64,000 nt of DNA from Glaciecola sp965660815 (lineage in GTDB: Bacteria; Pseudomonadota; Gammaproteobacteria; Enterobacterales; Alteromonadaceae), in the NCBI GenBank assembly GCA_965660815.1, contig CBFIBG010000052.1:1-64000 (forward strand), read 5' to 3'. The position numbers and the translations under genes are program-made. The notes under the pieces were generated by a model, which saw only the letters and a program-made list of their open reading frames with translations, searched no databases and was not told where the DNA came from. Of the stretch, positions 34,452 through 42,789 are shown one piece after another; the stretch's first letter is position 1, and each line of letters begins with the position of its first letter.

Positions 34452-36663
34452 TCTAATAATCAAAAATCTAGATGCTAACTTGGAATTTTCTTATACTCCT
34501 TCGGCAGGATGGGTTAATTTGCAGGATGAGTCGGAATTAACTGATGCAGAAGATGCTTTTTACAAGAGAGTTGAACATACACGTAAATGGTGTTTAAAAA
34601 ATCGCTGTAATCACTCCTTTCAGCAAACATTGTTTTTAGGAGAGGATAGCTCAGAAGTTCTGGCAAGAAAGGTAGAGCTAGATGTGACTTGGCTTAAAAA
34701 TCAAGATTACAGTTTGTTACTTAAAATAGGCTCTGCAAATTCCTTGCAAGATGTAATTTTTCATAGTGACTATGATCTTAATTTATTAAACGCTATGAGT
34801 GATGCACTGCTGATTACCGAGGCTGATTTGATTGATCTTCCAGGTCCTAAGATTGTTTTTGCAAATAAGGCTTTCGAAAAAATGTCTGGTTATACAATGC
34901 GCGAAGTACTCGGCAAAAGTCCTAGAATTTTACAAGGCGAAGACAGCTCGGATGAAGCTAAAAAAAACATTCGAAAGGCGTTGGACTCTTGGGGTAATGT
35001 CATTCAAAAGATAACAAACTACCGAAAGGATGGGTCTAAATTTTCTGTAGAACTCAACATTTCCCCTGTTAAAGACATTACAGGGTGGTACATAAATTGG
35101 ATTTCAGTGCAAAGAGACATATCTGAAGAAACGCGCAATCTCAATGTTTATATCCAAAATGAAATGGCACTTGATGCCACCGGAATAGGCACATGGTCCT
35201 GGGACTTGGAAAGCGATGAAGTCTCTTGGGATGACAAAATGTTTTCTTTATATGGCATCGATAAAAATCCCGAACGGGGCATAGATTATTCCACTTGGGC
35301 GTCCACCGTTCATGAAGATGACCGAGAGCAGACAGAAGTAGTGATCAAAGAGGCGGCGCATAATTTAAAAGATTGGGAAAGTTCTTTTCGTATAAGGCGA
35401 GCCGATAATGGACAAATATGTTATATCAAAGCCAGAGCTAGGGTCATTAGAAGCCCAGTAGATGATCGTCTTAGAATGTTGGGGGTGAATTGGGATGTTT
35501 CCAAAGACGTCGAGTACCAGAGCGAGCTTGAAAAACAGCAAAAGATTGCGATCCATAAATCACGGCTGGCATCATTAGGTGAGTTAGCGGCTGGGATTGG
35601 CCATGAGGTAAACAATCCACTATCAATAATATCCGTGTTAACTGATGTGCTTAGCATCAAACTAAGCAATGAAAATATAGGCAAAGATGAAATATTAAAA
35701 ACTCTAGGCAATATTAATGATGCGACAAAACGAATAGAAAAAATTGTTAAAGGACTTAAAAGCATTTCTCGCGACCATGAAGGTCAGACTATGACAAGGA
35801 CCTTGGACTTGGTGTCAGATATTAGGGAAGCGCTTGACCTAATGACTAACATTTCGTTCAAACGAGGCATTTCTATTGTTTTTAAGAAGCATCCTGATAA
35901 AGCGATTGTAAGAGGTGACCATGCGTATATTCAGCAAATATTCGTCAACCTATTAAACAATGCAAGCGACGCCGTAGAGCATTTAGATAGGGGGGATATT
36001 ACCGTCAGTGTCGAATCTCATGAAAATTTCTGGAGACTCGTTGTTACCGATAACGGACATGGTATAGCAGAAGAGGTCAAAGACAAGGTTTTTGCGCCTT
36101 TTACGACAACTAAAGAGCTTGGCAAGGGAACGGGCTTAGGCTTGTCAATTAGTAAGTCATTGAGTGAGAAAATGGGGGGCCGTTTAAATTATGAAACATC
36201 AAAAAGTGGCACTAGCTTTTTCTTAGACCTACCTAAATTCGAAGCTTTAGCTGTCGGCACTAGTGAATCCGCAAACAAGAAGTACCGAGTACTGATAGTA
36301 GAAGATGACAAGATGGTGCTTGAGAGTATACAGCAAGTGTTTTCGTTGTTTGATTGCGACATAACAGGTGCCAGTAATGGAAAAAAGGCGATAGAAGTCA
36401 TTAACGAATCGTCTTCTTTTGACCTGATCCTTACCGATTTAAGAATGCCCATTATGGATGGTTATGAATTTCTAGACCGAATTGTAGACATAGAAAAAGC
36501 AGAGAATGCCAAGGTTTACACGTTAACTGGGGATGCTAGCTCTTTCACTAAGGAACAAAAAAAACAAATTAATCGCATCTCTGACGGATGGATTGAAAAG
36601 CCATTGAGGTACAGCACGGTTGAAAAACTCATAAAAGAACTTGAGCGTAAGTATTATAATTGA
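34444..36663 (+). CDS. Cytoplasmic PAS-PAS hybrid histidine kinase
   Basis: Protein of 739 residues with no transmembrane helix. After an N-terminal region of unknown nature (1-100), two PAS/PAC domains follow (about 115-240 and 240-365). The HisKA domain has the phospho-acceptor His387 in GIGHEVNNPL. HATPase has NNASDA, DNGHGI and GTGLGLSISKSL. A C-terminal receiver carries Asp665 (LTDLRMP). PAS1 has the LOV-like GKSPRILQG, but the photoactive cysteine is replaced, so it is not a LOV photoreceptor. It overlaps the REC-EAL gene by 8 bases, indicating a kinase/phosphodiesterase pair. Confidence 0.92.
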   Translation: MLNLIIKNLDANLEFSYTPSAGWVNLQDESELTDAEDAFYKRVEHTRKWCLKNRCNHSFQQTLFLGEDSSEVLARKVELDVTWLKNQDYSLLLKIGSANSLQDVIFHSDYDLNLLNAMSDALLITEADLIDLPGPKIVFANKAFEKMSGYTMREVLGKSPRILQGEDSSDEAKKNIRKALDSWGNVIQKITNYRKDGSKFSVELNISPVKDITGWYINWISVQRDISEETRNLNVYIQNEMALDATGIGTWSWDLESDEVSWDDKMFSLYGIDKNPERGIDYSTWASTVHEDDREQTEVVIKEAAHNLKDWESSFRIRRADNGQICYIKARARVIRSPVDDRLRMLGVNWDVSKDVEYQSELEKQQKIAIHKSRLASLGELAAGIGHEVNNPLSIISVLTDVLSIKLSNENIGKDEILKTLGNINDATKRIEKIVKGLKSISRDHEGQTMTRTLDLVSDIREALDLMTNISFKRGISIVFKKHPDKAIVRGDHAYIQQIFVNLLNNASDAVEHLDRGDITVSVESHENFWRLVVTDNGHGIAEEVKDKVFAPFTTTKELGKGTGLGLSISKSLSEKMGGRLNYETSKSGTSFFLDLPKFEALAVGTSESANKKYRVLIVEDDKMVLESIQQVFSLFDCDITGASNGKKAIEVINESSSFDLILTDLRMPIMDGYEFLDRIVDIEKAENAKVYTLTGDASSFTKEQKKQINRISDGWIEKPLRYSTVEKLIKELERKYYN

Positions 36664-36684
36664 CGTTAAGTGTTCGCTATGCTG

Positions 36685-37257
36685 TTACCGACTTTGATCA
36701 ATTTCTGTAGTCTGCACATTTTCGCAATAACAGCCTGATGCGTCAGTGACAATAGTAGCCGTCTCTGGCGCTTTACTTTCAATGAACGATTGTAAGTATG
36801 AATCGATGAACCCAAATGAACCAAAGCAACCTGCGCCACTAGAATAAGGCCCGAAAAATTTGAGTCTGCCTTGTTCATCAAAAAAGGCCACTGCTGGAAC
36901 TGATGGCACGTACCTCGATAAATCAGGATACCCGTCAATATCTATATAATGGTAAGCAATTTTATGTTGACGTGCAAAAGTGTCTAGAGAGGACTGGTGG
37001 TTTCGCGCAATAATTTCACAAGCGCATTGGTTAGAAGTGCCAATATGCATTAAGTAGCCCTTTGACCCCTCCTTAAGTGCAAGCCTAGCGGCGTTTGAAA
37101 AATTACTTTCAAAGTTCAAGTCCATTATCGCAATTGATAATGCCTGCTGAGGATCGAAACCTTTTTGATTGTTATAGCCAAGCAGGATAGCCAGTGCAAT
37201 CGCACCAGATATCCAGATAAAAAACACCATTGAATATATTCTTGTTTTGAGGGTCAT
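36685..37257 (-). CDS. Membrane-anchored thioredoxin-like protein (DUF6436-like)
   Basis: Protein of 190 residues with one N-terminal transmembrane helix (about 8-28) and an extracytoplasmic thioredoxin-like domain. CAC (in SNQCACEI, about residue 78-80) occupies the place of the usual CXXC, and VPSVPAVAFFDEQGRL is the thioredoxin cis-Pro region. More cysteines follow (GCFGS, GCYC). It may be a thiol reductase or a redox/metal sensor. Resemblance to DUF6436 is from memory only. The ATG at 37257 is preferred over an upstream TTG at 37275. Confidence 0.7.
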   Translation of the reverse strand: MTLKTRIYSMVFFIWISGAIALAILLGYNNQKGFDPQQALSIAIMDLNFESNFSNAARLALKEGSKGYLMHIGTSNQCACEIIARNHQSSLDTFARQHKIAYHYIDIDGYPDLSRYVPSVPAVAFFDEQGRLKFFGPYSSGAGCFGSFGFIDSYLQSFIESKAPETATIVTDASGCYCENVQTTEIDQSR

Positions 37258-37377
37258 GGGCTGCCCATGTGTCAAAGCCCTAACTGTTTACGCTGACATT
37301 ATTATGGTTCATAAAATCTGTTTCAATCATACTGCGTCGAAGTCACTGTTGAAAGCATTAGCGCACAGTCATAAGAG

Positions 37378-38280
37378 TTATACTGCTTTGAAGTATTGGT
37401 TTTTCCCATTCTCTTTTGCTTTATATAACAAGTCGTCACAGCGGTTGAAAAGCTGCTCTAATGTTTCGTGTTCTTCTGCGTTATACGCAACAACCCCCAT
37501 GCTAACCGTCACGTAATTTTGATTTTGAGCATGTAGATGAGGGATTTTTTCTTTTTCAAATTGAGTTAATATTTCCTTGCAAACGATTTCTGCACCTTGT
37601 AAGTCAGCTTCAGGTAACACTATGGCAAACTCTTCACCACCAATTCGATAGACTTTATCATTTGTACGATTAGCATTGTCTTTGAGCACTCTTGCGACGA
37701 ACTGTAAACATTTATCTCCCTCTGAGTGCCCATAATTATCGTTAAAGGCTTTAAAGTCGTCTACATCGATAATGATCAGACAAAAAGTGTGGGCGTATCG
37801 TTTACATCTTTCTAATTCGTTTGTCATGTCTTCAGTAAATTTGCGGCGATTGTAAAGATCTGTGAGACTATCGGTTTGAGACATTCGATCAAACATTTTT
37901 GTCTGACGAAACAGTTTTGCATGCGTAATAATGCGCATCTTTAGAATAGGTAATTCTAGGGGTTTAGTAACAAAGTCAACCGCTCCTGCATTAAATGCTT
38001 TAGTTTGGTCTTCCAAAGTGGTTGCTGAGGTTATGAATATGACGGGTATGTCTGCCGTCTCTGGATTGGATTTCAAAGTTCTGCATAGCTCAAAGCCATT
38101 GATACCTGAAAGGTTGACGTCCAATAAGATAACCTCAGGAAGCGAACGAGCTAGCGTCAAGCCATCATCAGCCGAAGTGGCAAAAGACACCTCGAACTCT
38201 GGCTGAAGGTAATCTCCAACTTGCCGTATTATATTTACATCATCGTCTATAATTAAAACGGACACGCCGTCGATTGTCAT
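37378..38280 (-). CDS. REC-GGDEF response regulator (diguanylate cyclase)
   Basis: Protein of 300 residues. The receiver (about 5-125) has IIDDD, the phospho-acceptor Asp in LLDVNLSG, and Lys in TKPLE. The GGDEF domain (about 135-298) has an intact GGEEF active site and a product-inhibition RXXD site (RTND, five residues before GGEEF). Predicted to make c-di-GMP when phosphorylated, opposing the REC-EAL protein 3 kb away. Divergent from the large hybrid kinase at 38410. Confidence 0.93.
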   Translation of the reverse strand: MTIDGVSVLIIDDDVNIIRQVGDYLQPEFEVSFATSADDGLTLARSLPEVILLDVNLSGINGFELCRTLKSNPETADIPVIFITSATTLEDQTKAFNAGAVDFVTKPLELPILKMRIITHAKLFRQTKMFDRMSQTDSLTDLYNRRKFTEDMTNELERCKRYAHTFCLIIIDVDDFKAFNDNYGHSEGDKCLQFVARVLKDNANRTNDKVYRIGGEEFAIVLPEADLQGAEIVCKEILTQFEKEKIPHLHAQNQNYVTVSMGVVAYNAEEHETLEQLFNRCDDLLYKAKENGKNQYFKAV

Positions 38281-38409
38281 TTAATAAGTTCCACTTTAGT
38301 ATAACAACTTAAGTGTTTAAAAAATGTTGGGTTTTGTCAACCTAATATTTAAACTAAAGTTGTAGTATTGTTTCTATATCGCACTATTAACCGCTTTCTT
38401 GAGGTATTT

Positions 38410-41400
38410 ATGGAAAACTCGTTGGAAGACCTCTTCCGTTCTGATTACATGCCACATGGTCATTGTTATTTATGGAAGCCAGAAATTCTATGGTTGAATG
38501 TTTCATCTGATCTACTCATCGCATTGTCCTATTTCACTATACCTTTGGCGATTTACTATTTTGTTAAAAACAGACCAGGCTTGGAGTTTAAAGGTGTATT
38601 CATGCTTTTCTCATGGTTTATTTTGCTTTGTGGGTTAACCCATTTATACAGTATTTATGTGATTTGGAACGGTGCTTATGGGATCCATGGTCTACTGAAG
38701 GCTACAACGGCTATAGTCAGTGCAATGACGGCTTACGTTTCATTTAAATCTATCCCTAAAGCTTTGGCAATTCCATCTTTTGCAGAATTTAAATTAGTGT
38801 CTGATGAAAATAATCAGCGAAAAATAGAAAAGATTGAGTTTGAAAATATGCGCCAGCAAGAAATATTGCTAAGAGAGTCAACAGAAAGTGCGCACGTGGG
38901 AATATTTGTAGTTGATCAAGACAGTAATATTATGGTTGCAAATGACGCGGCGACCAAAATTTTCGGATATCAAAAAGAAGAACTGGAGAGTTATAAACTA
39001 GAAACCGTATTGGATGTTGAGCTTCAAGGACGACATCGTACCTTCGTTAAAAACTTTATTGACGGTGAAGTACCAGAAAAGCTCATGGCCAATAATCGGC
39101 TTGTTTACGGTTTAACCAAAAATGGAAAACGCGTGCCTATTGAAGTCAGATTAAATAAACGGATTTATAAGAATGAACCATGTGTTTTTGCTTCATTTCT
39201 TGATATTACAGAGAGACTAAGTGTTCAACAGGCGCTAGAAGACAGTGAATTAACTAATCGCAGTATAGTAGAGTCATTACCGCAAGGACTGCATGTTTAC
39301 AAATTAAAACAAGGCGAGTTGGTACTTGCTAGCTATAACGAGGCGGCCTGCAAAATACTTAAAACTGACCATGAAAATCTTGTTAATAAGCGGATTGAAG
39401 ATGCCTTTCCAAATGTAAAAGACACAGATTTACCAAAAATCTACAAAGACATCGCCAAAAATGGTGGTACTTATTCACAAGAAGCAATGACATACACAGA
39501 TGGTAATATTAGCGGTACTTTTGCCCTCCAGTGTATCCAAAGTATTCGAGATACCGCGATAGTGCTGTTTGAAGACATCACTGAAAAACGAGAAGCTGAG
39601 CTTGCTCTAAGAGCAAAAGACAATTTTATTAAATCAGCGTTTGATACTGCAATTACAGGTGTATATATCTACGATATTGAAGAACAGCAAATTGACTTTC
39701 TCAACCAGAGCTTTACTCACATTACTGGTTACTCCTTGCCTGAATTACAAAATTTGGATTTAAAAGGGTTTGCTGCCCTTTTTGCTCCAGGAGATTGGCA
39801 GAGAATGGAGTCCCATCTTAGGTTATTAGAGGTCAAATCAGAGCCGGATTCATCAGAGGAATTAGAATATCGTTTTAAATGCAAAGATGGCAGTATTATT
39901 AACTGTTTGAGCAGGGTTAGAGGCTTAGAATATACAGAGCAAGGAAAATTGAAAAAATTTGTTGGTAGCTTTTTGGACATCACGCAGCTTAGTCAAATGC
40001 AAGACAACCTATTAGAAGCTAAAGAGCTTGCTGAAAAAGCCAATCTCGCCAAGACCGAATTTCTTGCTAATATGAGTCACGAAATTCGAACGCCAATGAA
40101 TGCCATCATCGGTCTTACCGATCTTATTTTAGACATGCCTCTTGGCGATAAGCAAAAAGATTACTTGCAAAAAGTACAAAGTTCTTCCAAATCTCTGCTT
40201 AAAATTCTAAACGATATCCTTGACTACTCAAAAATGGAAGCTGGAAAGTTACAGATTGTTGTTGAGCCTTTCTCTTTTGAGTCATTACTTAACGAAACGA
40301 CCGACCTTTTTTCACTTTTGTGCGAAGAAAAGCAATTAGAATTAAAAGTTGACGTTGAACCTGATATGGATTTGTGGTTTGAAGGGGATTCATTAAGAAT
40401 TTCTCAGATTCTCAACAACTTAGTTGGGAACGCAATAAAATTCACTCATCAAGGTTATGTTAAAATCAAGGCGAGTCAGCTGAACAAAGACGGCGATATG
40501 TTTGTGAAAATAGCGGTTGAGGATACTGGAATAGGAATGACTCAAGAGCAAAGCGATCATTTATTTGAATCCTTCACTCAGGCTGATAATTCTATTATCA
40601 GAAAATACGGAGGCTCAGGCTTAGGTTTATCTATATGCAAGTCCTTAGCCAATCTTATGGGAGGAACTATAGAGTGTACCAGTAAGAAAAATGAAGGCAG
40701 TACTTTCAGCCTACAAATACCCCTTACTCCAGTAAAACTAGATGTCATTTCTGAGCAACTTCAGCTTAAACCAATGAAAACCTTAATTGTTGACGACAAC
40801 GTCCAGACGGTTGAGTTTTTGGTTAACACATTGGTTTCATGGGACTTTTCTGTAGACAGTTGTTATTCTGCTGAGCGAGCACTCGAGCTTATTGAGGCAA
40901 GTGTGCACAACGATCCCTATGATTTACTGATTGTAGACTGGAGAATGCCGGAAATAGATGGCGTAGAGTTGATAAATGAAATTAATGAACGAGCTACTTT
41001 TAAGGCGCTCGAAGCTAATTTATTCATTGTGTTAATAACTGCATTCGGTAAAGAGCACGCGATTAAATCTGGCGCAATGATGCTGAGCGACAGAATCATT
41101 GAAAAGCCGATCAGGGCAAATACTCTCAAACATGAGCTCTATCACTTGCAAAATAATCAATCCAAGTCCACCACATCTGCTGCAGCTAATGACTTTAGTA
41201 ACAAGCCTGTATATCGGGGCAAAACTGTGCTCGTTGTTGAAGATAACCTAACCAATCAAATTGTGGCGATCGAATATCTTAAACGTTTCGGACTAAGTGT
41301 ACTTACCGCTACTAATGGACAAGAAGCGGTTAATATTCTTGGAAATAACCACGTTGACTTAGTATTGATGGACCTTCATATGCCAATAATGGATGGTTAT

Positions 41401-42228
41401 ACGGCCACTAGGCAAATAAGACAAACCCAAGGGTTGGAGGCTCTACCAATCTATGCGATGTCAGCAGCTGTGATGCAGTCCGATATTGAACGAGTTAAAT
41501 TAGCTGAAATGGATGGACATATTGCCAAGCCGGTGGATATGGAAAATCTTTCAAAGGTAATTAACTCTGCTTTAGGTACCACTTCTTCAGTGCCGCTTCC
41601 CAAGCCACAGAATCATTATGCTGAAAGTCCTCTTCAACCTAAAGGATTTGACGTGGATAAGGCATTAAAACTTTGCGGAAATGATATTACAGCATATGAA
41701 AAAATATTAGTTGGTTTCCTTACAGACTATACAGATAAAGCTTCCCAAATAGGCGAGTATATTCAAAATCAACAATTCGAACAGTTAATTACCATCGCCC
41801 ACAATCTCTCAGCGGCAGCAGGTTCAATAGGCGCGAGCGAGCTTCAAAAACTTGCCAAAGAAATTGACCAAGATTACCAAAAATCCAGTATTGTTGAACC
41901 GAACAAGGCAGAACAGCTCGCCATTAGATTGGAACAAGCCATTGCATCAATTGCACAAGTTTTGCCTGAACGTGCATTGCCGCAATCTCCTGAACAATCA
42001 GTTGATACTAATAAGAAGATTGAAACCTTGGAGGCCCTTCAAAAGTTATTAAAAGGAAATAAATTTATTAGCGTGGATTCTTTGCATCAAAATATGCCTA
42101 ATGTGTCTAGAACGCTAAACAAAGAGCACTATTCTTTGCTGATTACCTTTTTAGCCAAACTTGATTATTCGGCAGCAATCAAAATGATTGAAGATGAATT
42201 GACTACTTTGAAAAATCAATCAGAGTGA
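38410..42228 (+). CDS. Hybrid histidine kinase with ethylene-receptor-like copper/ethylene-binding domain
   Basis: Inner-membrane kinase of 1272 residues. The N-terminal three transmembrane helices match the ethylene-binding domain of ETR1: Asp34, Tyr41, Ile44, Pro45, Cys74 and His78 have the same spacing as ETR1 Asp25, Tyr32, Ile35, Pro36, Cys65 and His69; Cys/His are the Cu(I) ligands. Three PAS domains follow (about 150-265, 270-385, 390-530), then HisKA (His557 in MSHEIRTPMN), HATPase (GGSGLGLSI), two receivers (Asp843, Asp988) and an HPt domain (His1131, AHNLSAAAGS). The ATG at 38410 with GAGG upstream is preferred over a TTG at 38368. Whether it senses ethylene, copper or redox state is not shown. 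The DUF2784-like gene overlaps its stop. Confidence 0.9.
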   Translation: MENSLEDLFRSDYMPHGHCYLWKPEILWLNVSSDLLIALSYFTIPLAIYYFVKNRPGLEFKGVFMLFSWFILLCGLTHLYSIYVIWNGAYGIHGLLKATTAIVSAMTAYVSFKSIPKALAIPSFAEFKLVSDENNQRKIEKIEFENMRQQEILLRESTESAHVGIFVVDQDSNIMVANDAATKIFGYQKEELESYKLETVLDVELQGRHRTFVKNFIDGEVPEKLMANNRLVYGLTKNGKRVPIEVRLNKRIYKNEPCVFASFLDITERLSVQQALEDSELTNRSIVESLPQGLHVYKLKQGELVLASYNEAACKILKTDHENLVNKRIEDAFPNVKDTDLPKIYKDIAKNGGTYSQEAMTYTDGNISGTFALQCIQSIRDTAIVLFEDITEKREAELALRAKDNFIKSAFDTAITGVYIYDIEEQQIDFLNQSFTHITGYSLPELQNLDLKGFAALFAPGDWQRMESHLRLLEVKSEPDSSEELEYRFKCKDGSIINCLSRVRGLEYTEQGKLKKFVGSFLDITQLSQMQDNLLEAKELAEKANLAKTEFLANMSHEIRTPMNAIIGLTDLILDMPLGDKQKDYLQKVQSSSKSLLKILNDILDYSKMEAGKLQIVVEPFSFESLLNETTDLFSLLCEEKQLELKVDVEPDMDLWFEGDSLRISQILNNLVGNAIKFTHQGYVKIKASQLNKDGDMFVKIAVEDTGIGMTQEQSDHLFESFTQADNSIIRKYGGSGLGLSICKSLANLMGGTIECTSKKNEGSTFSLQIPLTPVKLDVISEQLQLKPMKTLIVDDNVQTVEFLVNTLVSWDFSVDSCYSAERALELIEASVHNDPYDLLIVDWRMPEIDGVELINEINERATFKALEANLFIVLITAFGKEHAIKSGAMMLSDRIIEKPIRANTLKHELYHLQNNQSKSTTSAAANDFSNKPVYRGKTVLVVEDNLTNQIVAIEYLKRFGLSVLTATNGQEAVNILGNNHVDLVLMDLHMPIMDGYTATRQIRQTQGLEALPIYAMSAAVMQSDIERVKLAEMDGHIAKPVDMENLSKVINSALGTTSSVPLPKPQNHYAESPLQPKGFDVDKALKLCGNDITAYEKILVGFLTDYTDKASQIGEYIQNQQFEQLITIAHNLSAAAGSIGASELQKLAKEIDQDYQKSSIVEPNKAEQLAIRLEQAIASIAQVLPERALPQSPEQSVDTNKKIETLEALQKLLKGNKFISVDSLHQNMPNVSRTLNKEHYSLLITFLAKLDYSAAIKMIEDELTTLKNQSE

Positions 42229-42611
42229 ATATTGCGCTCATTATGGATACATTCTGTTATTGGCTGCATATTTTAGTAATCGCCTTTAATCTTGCAGGAT
42301 GGATCTGGGAAAAGACCCGAAAATTTCATCTGATACTAATCTTTTTGACCATGTTCAGTTGGTTCATACTTGGTATTGAATATGGTCTTGGATATTGTTT
42401 CTTAACCGATTGGCATTGGCAAATTAAATATGAGGCTGGATACACTGATCTGCCAAGTTCATTCATTACCTATATTGTTAATTATCAATGGGGTTTCAAT
42501 GTCGCTACTAACTTGATAGATGTGTCCACTGGAACAACATTTTTGTTTTTGGTAGTTTTATCGATTTGGGTAAACAGCGAGTGGCTAAGGACAACAATAT
42601 CAAGAAAATAA
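42225..42611 (+). CDS. Small DUF2784-like membrane protein
   Basis: Membrane protein of 128 residues with three to four hydrophobic helices (about 5-22, 33-52, 68-85 and 100-118). The opening HILVIAFNLAGWIWEKTRK and the GYCFLTDWHW motif fit the DUF2784 family of unknown function. A GTG start overlaps the stop of the ethylene-receptor-like kinase (GTGA), so translation is probably coupled and the product may be an accessory subunit of the kinase or its sensor. Confidence 0.75.
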   Translation: MNIALIMDTFCYWLHILVIAFNLAGWIWEKTRKFHLILIFLTMFSWFILGIEYGLGYCFLTDWHWQIKYEAGYTDLPSSFITYIVNYQWGFNVATNLIDVSTGTTFLFLVVLSIWVNSEWLRTTISRK

Positions 42612-42789
42612 TCTTAAATTTTATCACTTACCACATACAGGTTAGTGTTATAGGCATTGTTTTAATCGCACTTTTTTAATTGTTAATGTGAAAGTTTTAT
42701 TACAAGTTACAGGTGTAACAAATCTGTCACTTTGGTGGGTTAGATTGGCGAGGATTTTAAAGTAACCAATAATCTCATCGGAGAATTTA

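Noticed and set aside
34444..36663. LOV photoreceptor in the hybrid kinase
   Set aside because: PAS1 has a LOV-like GKSPRILQG, but the flavin-reactive cysteine of GxNCRFLQ is absent, so it is an ordinary PAS.
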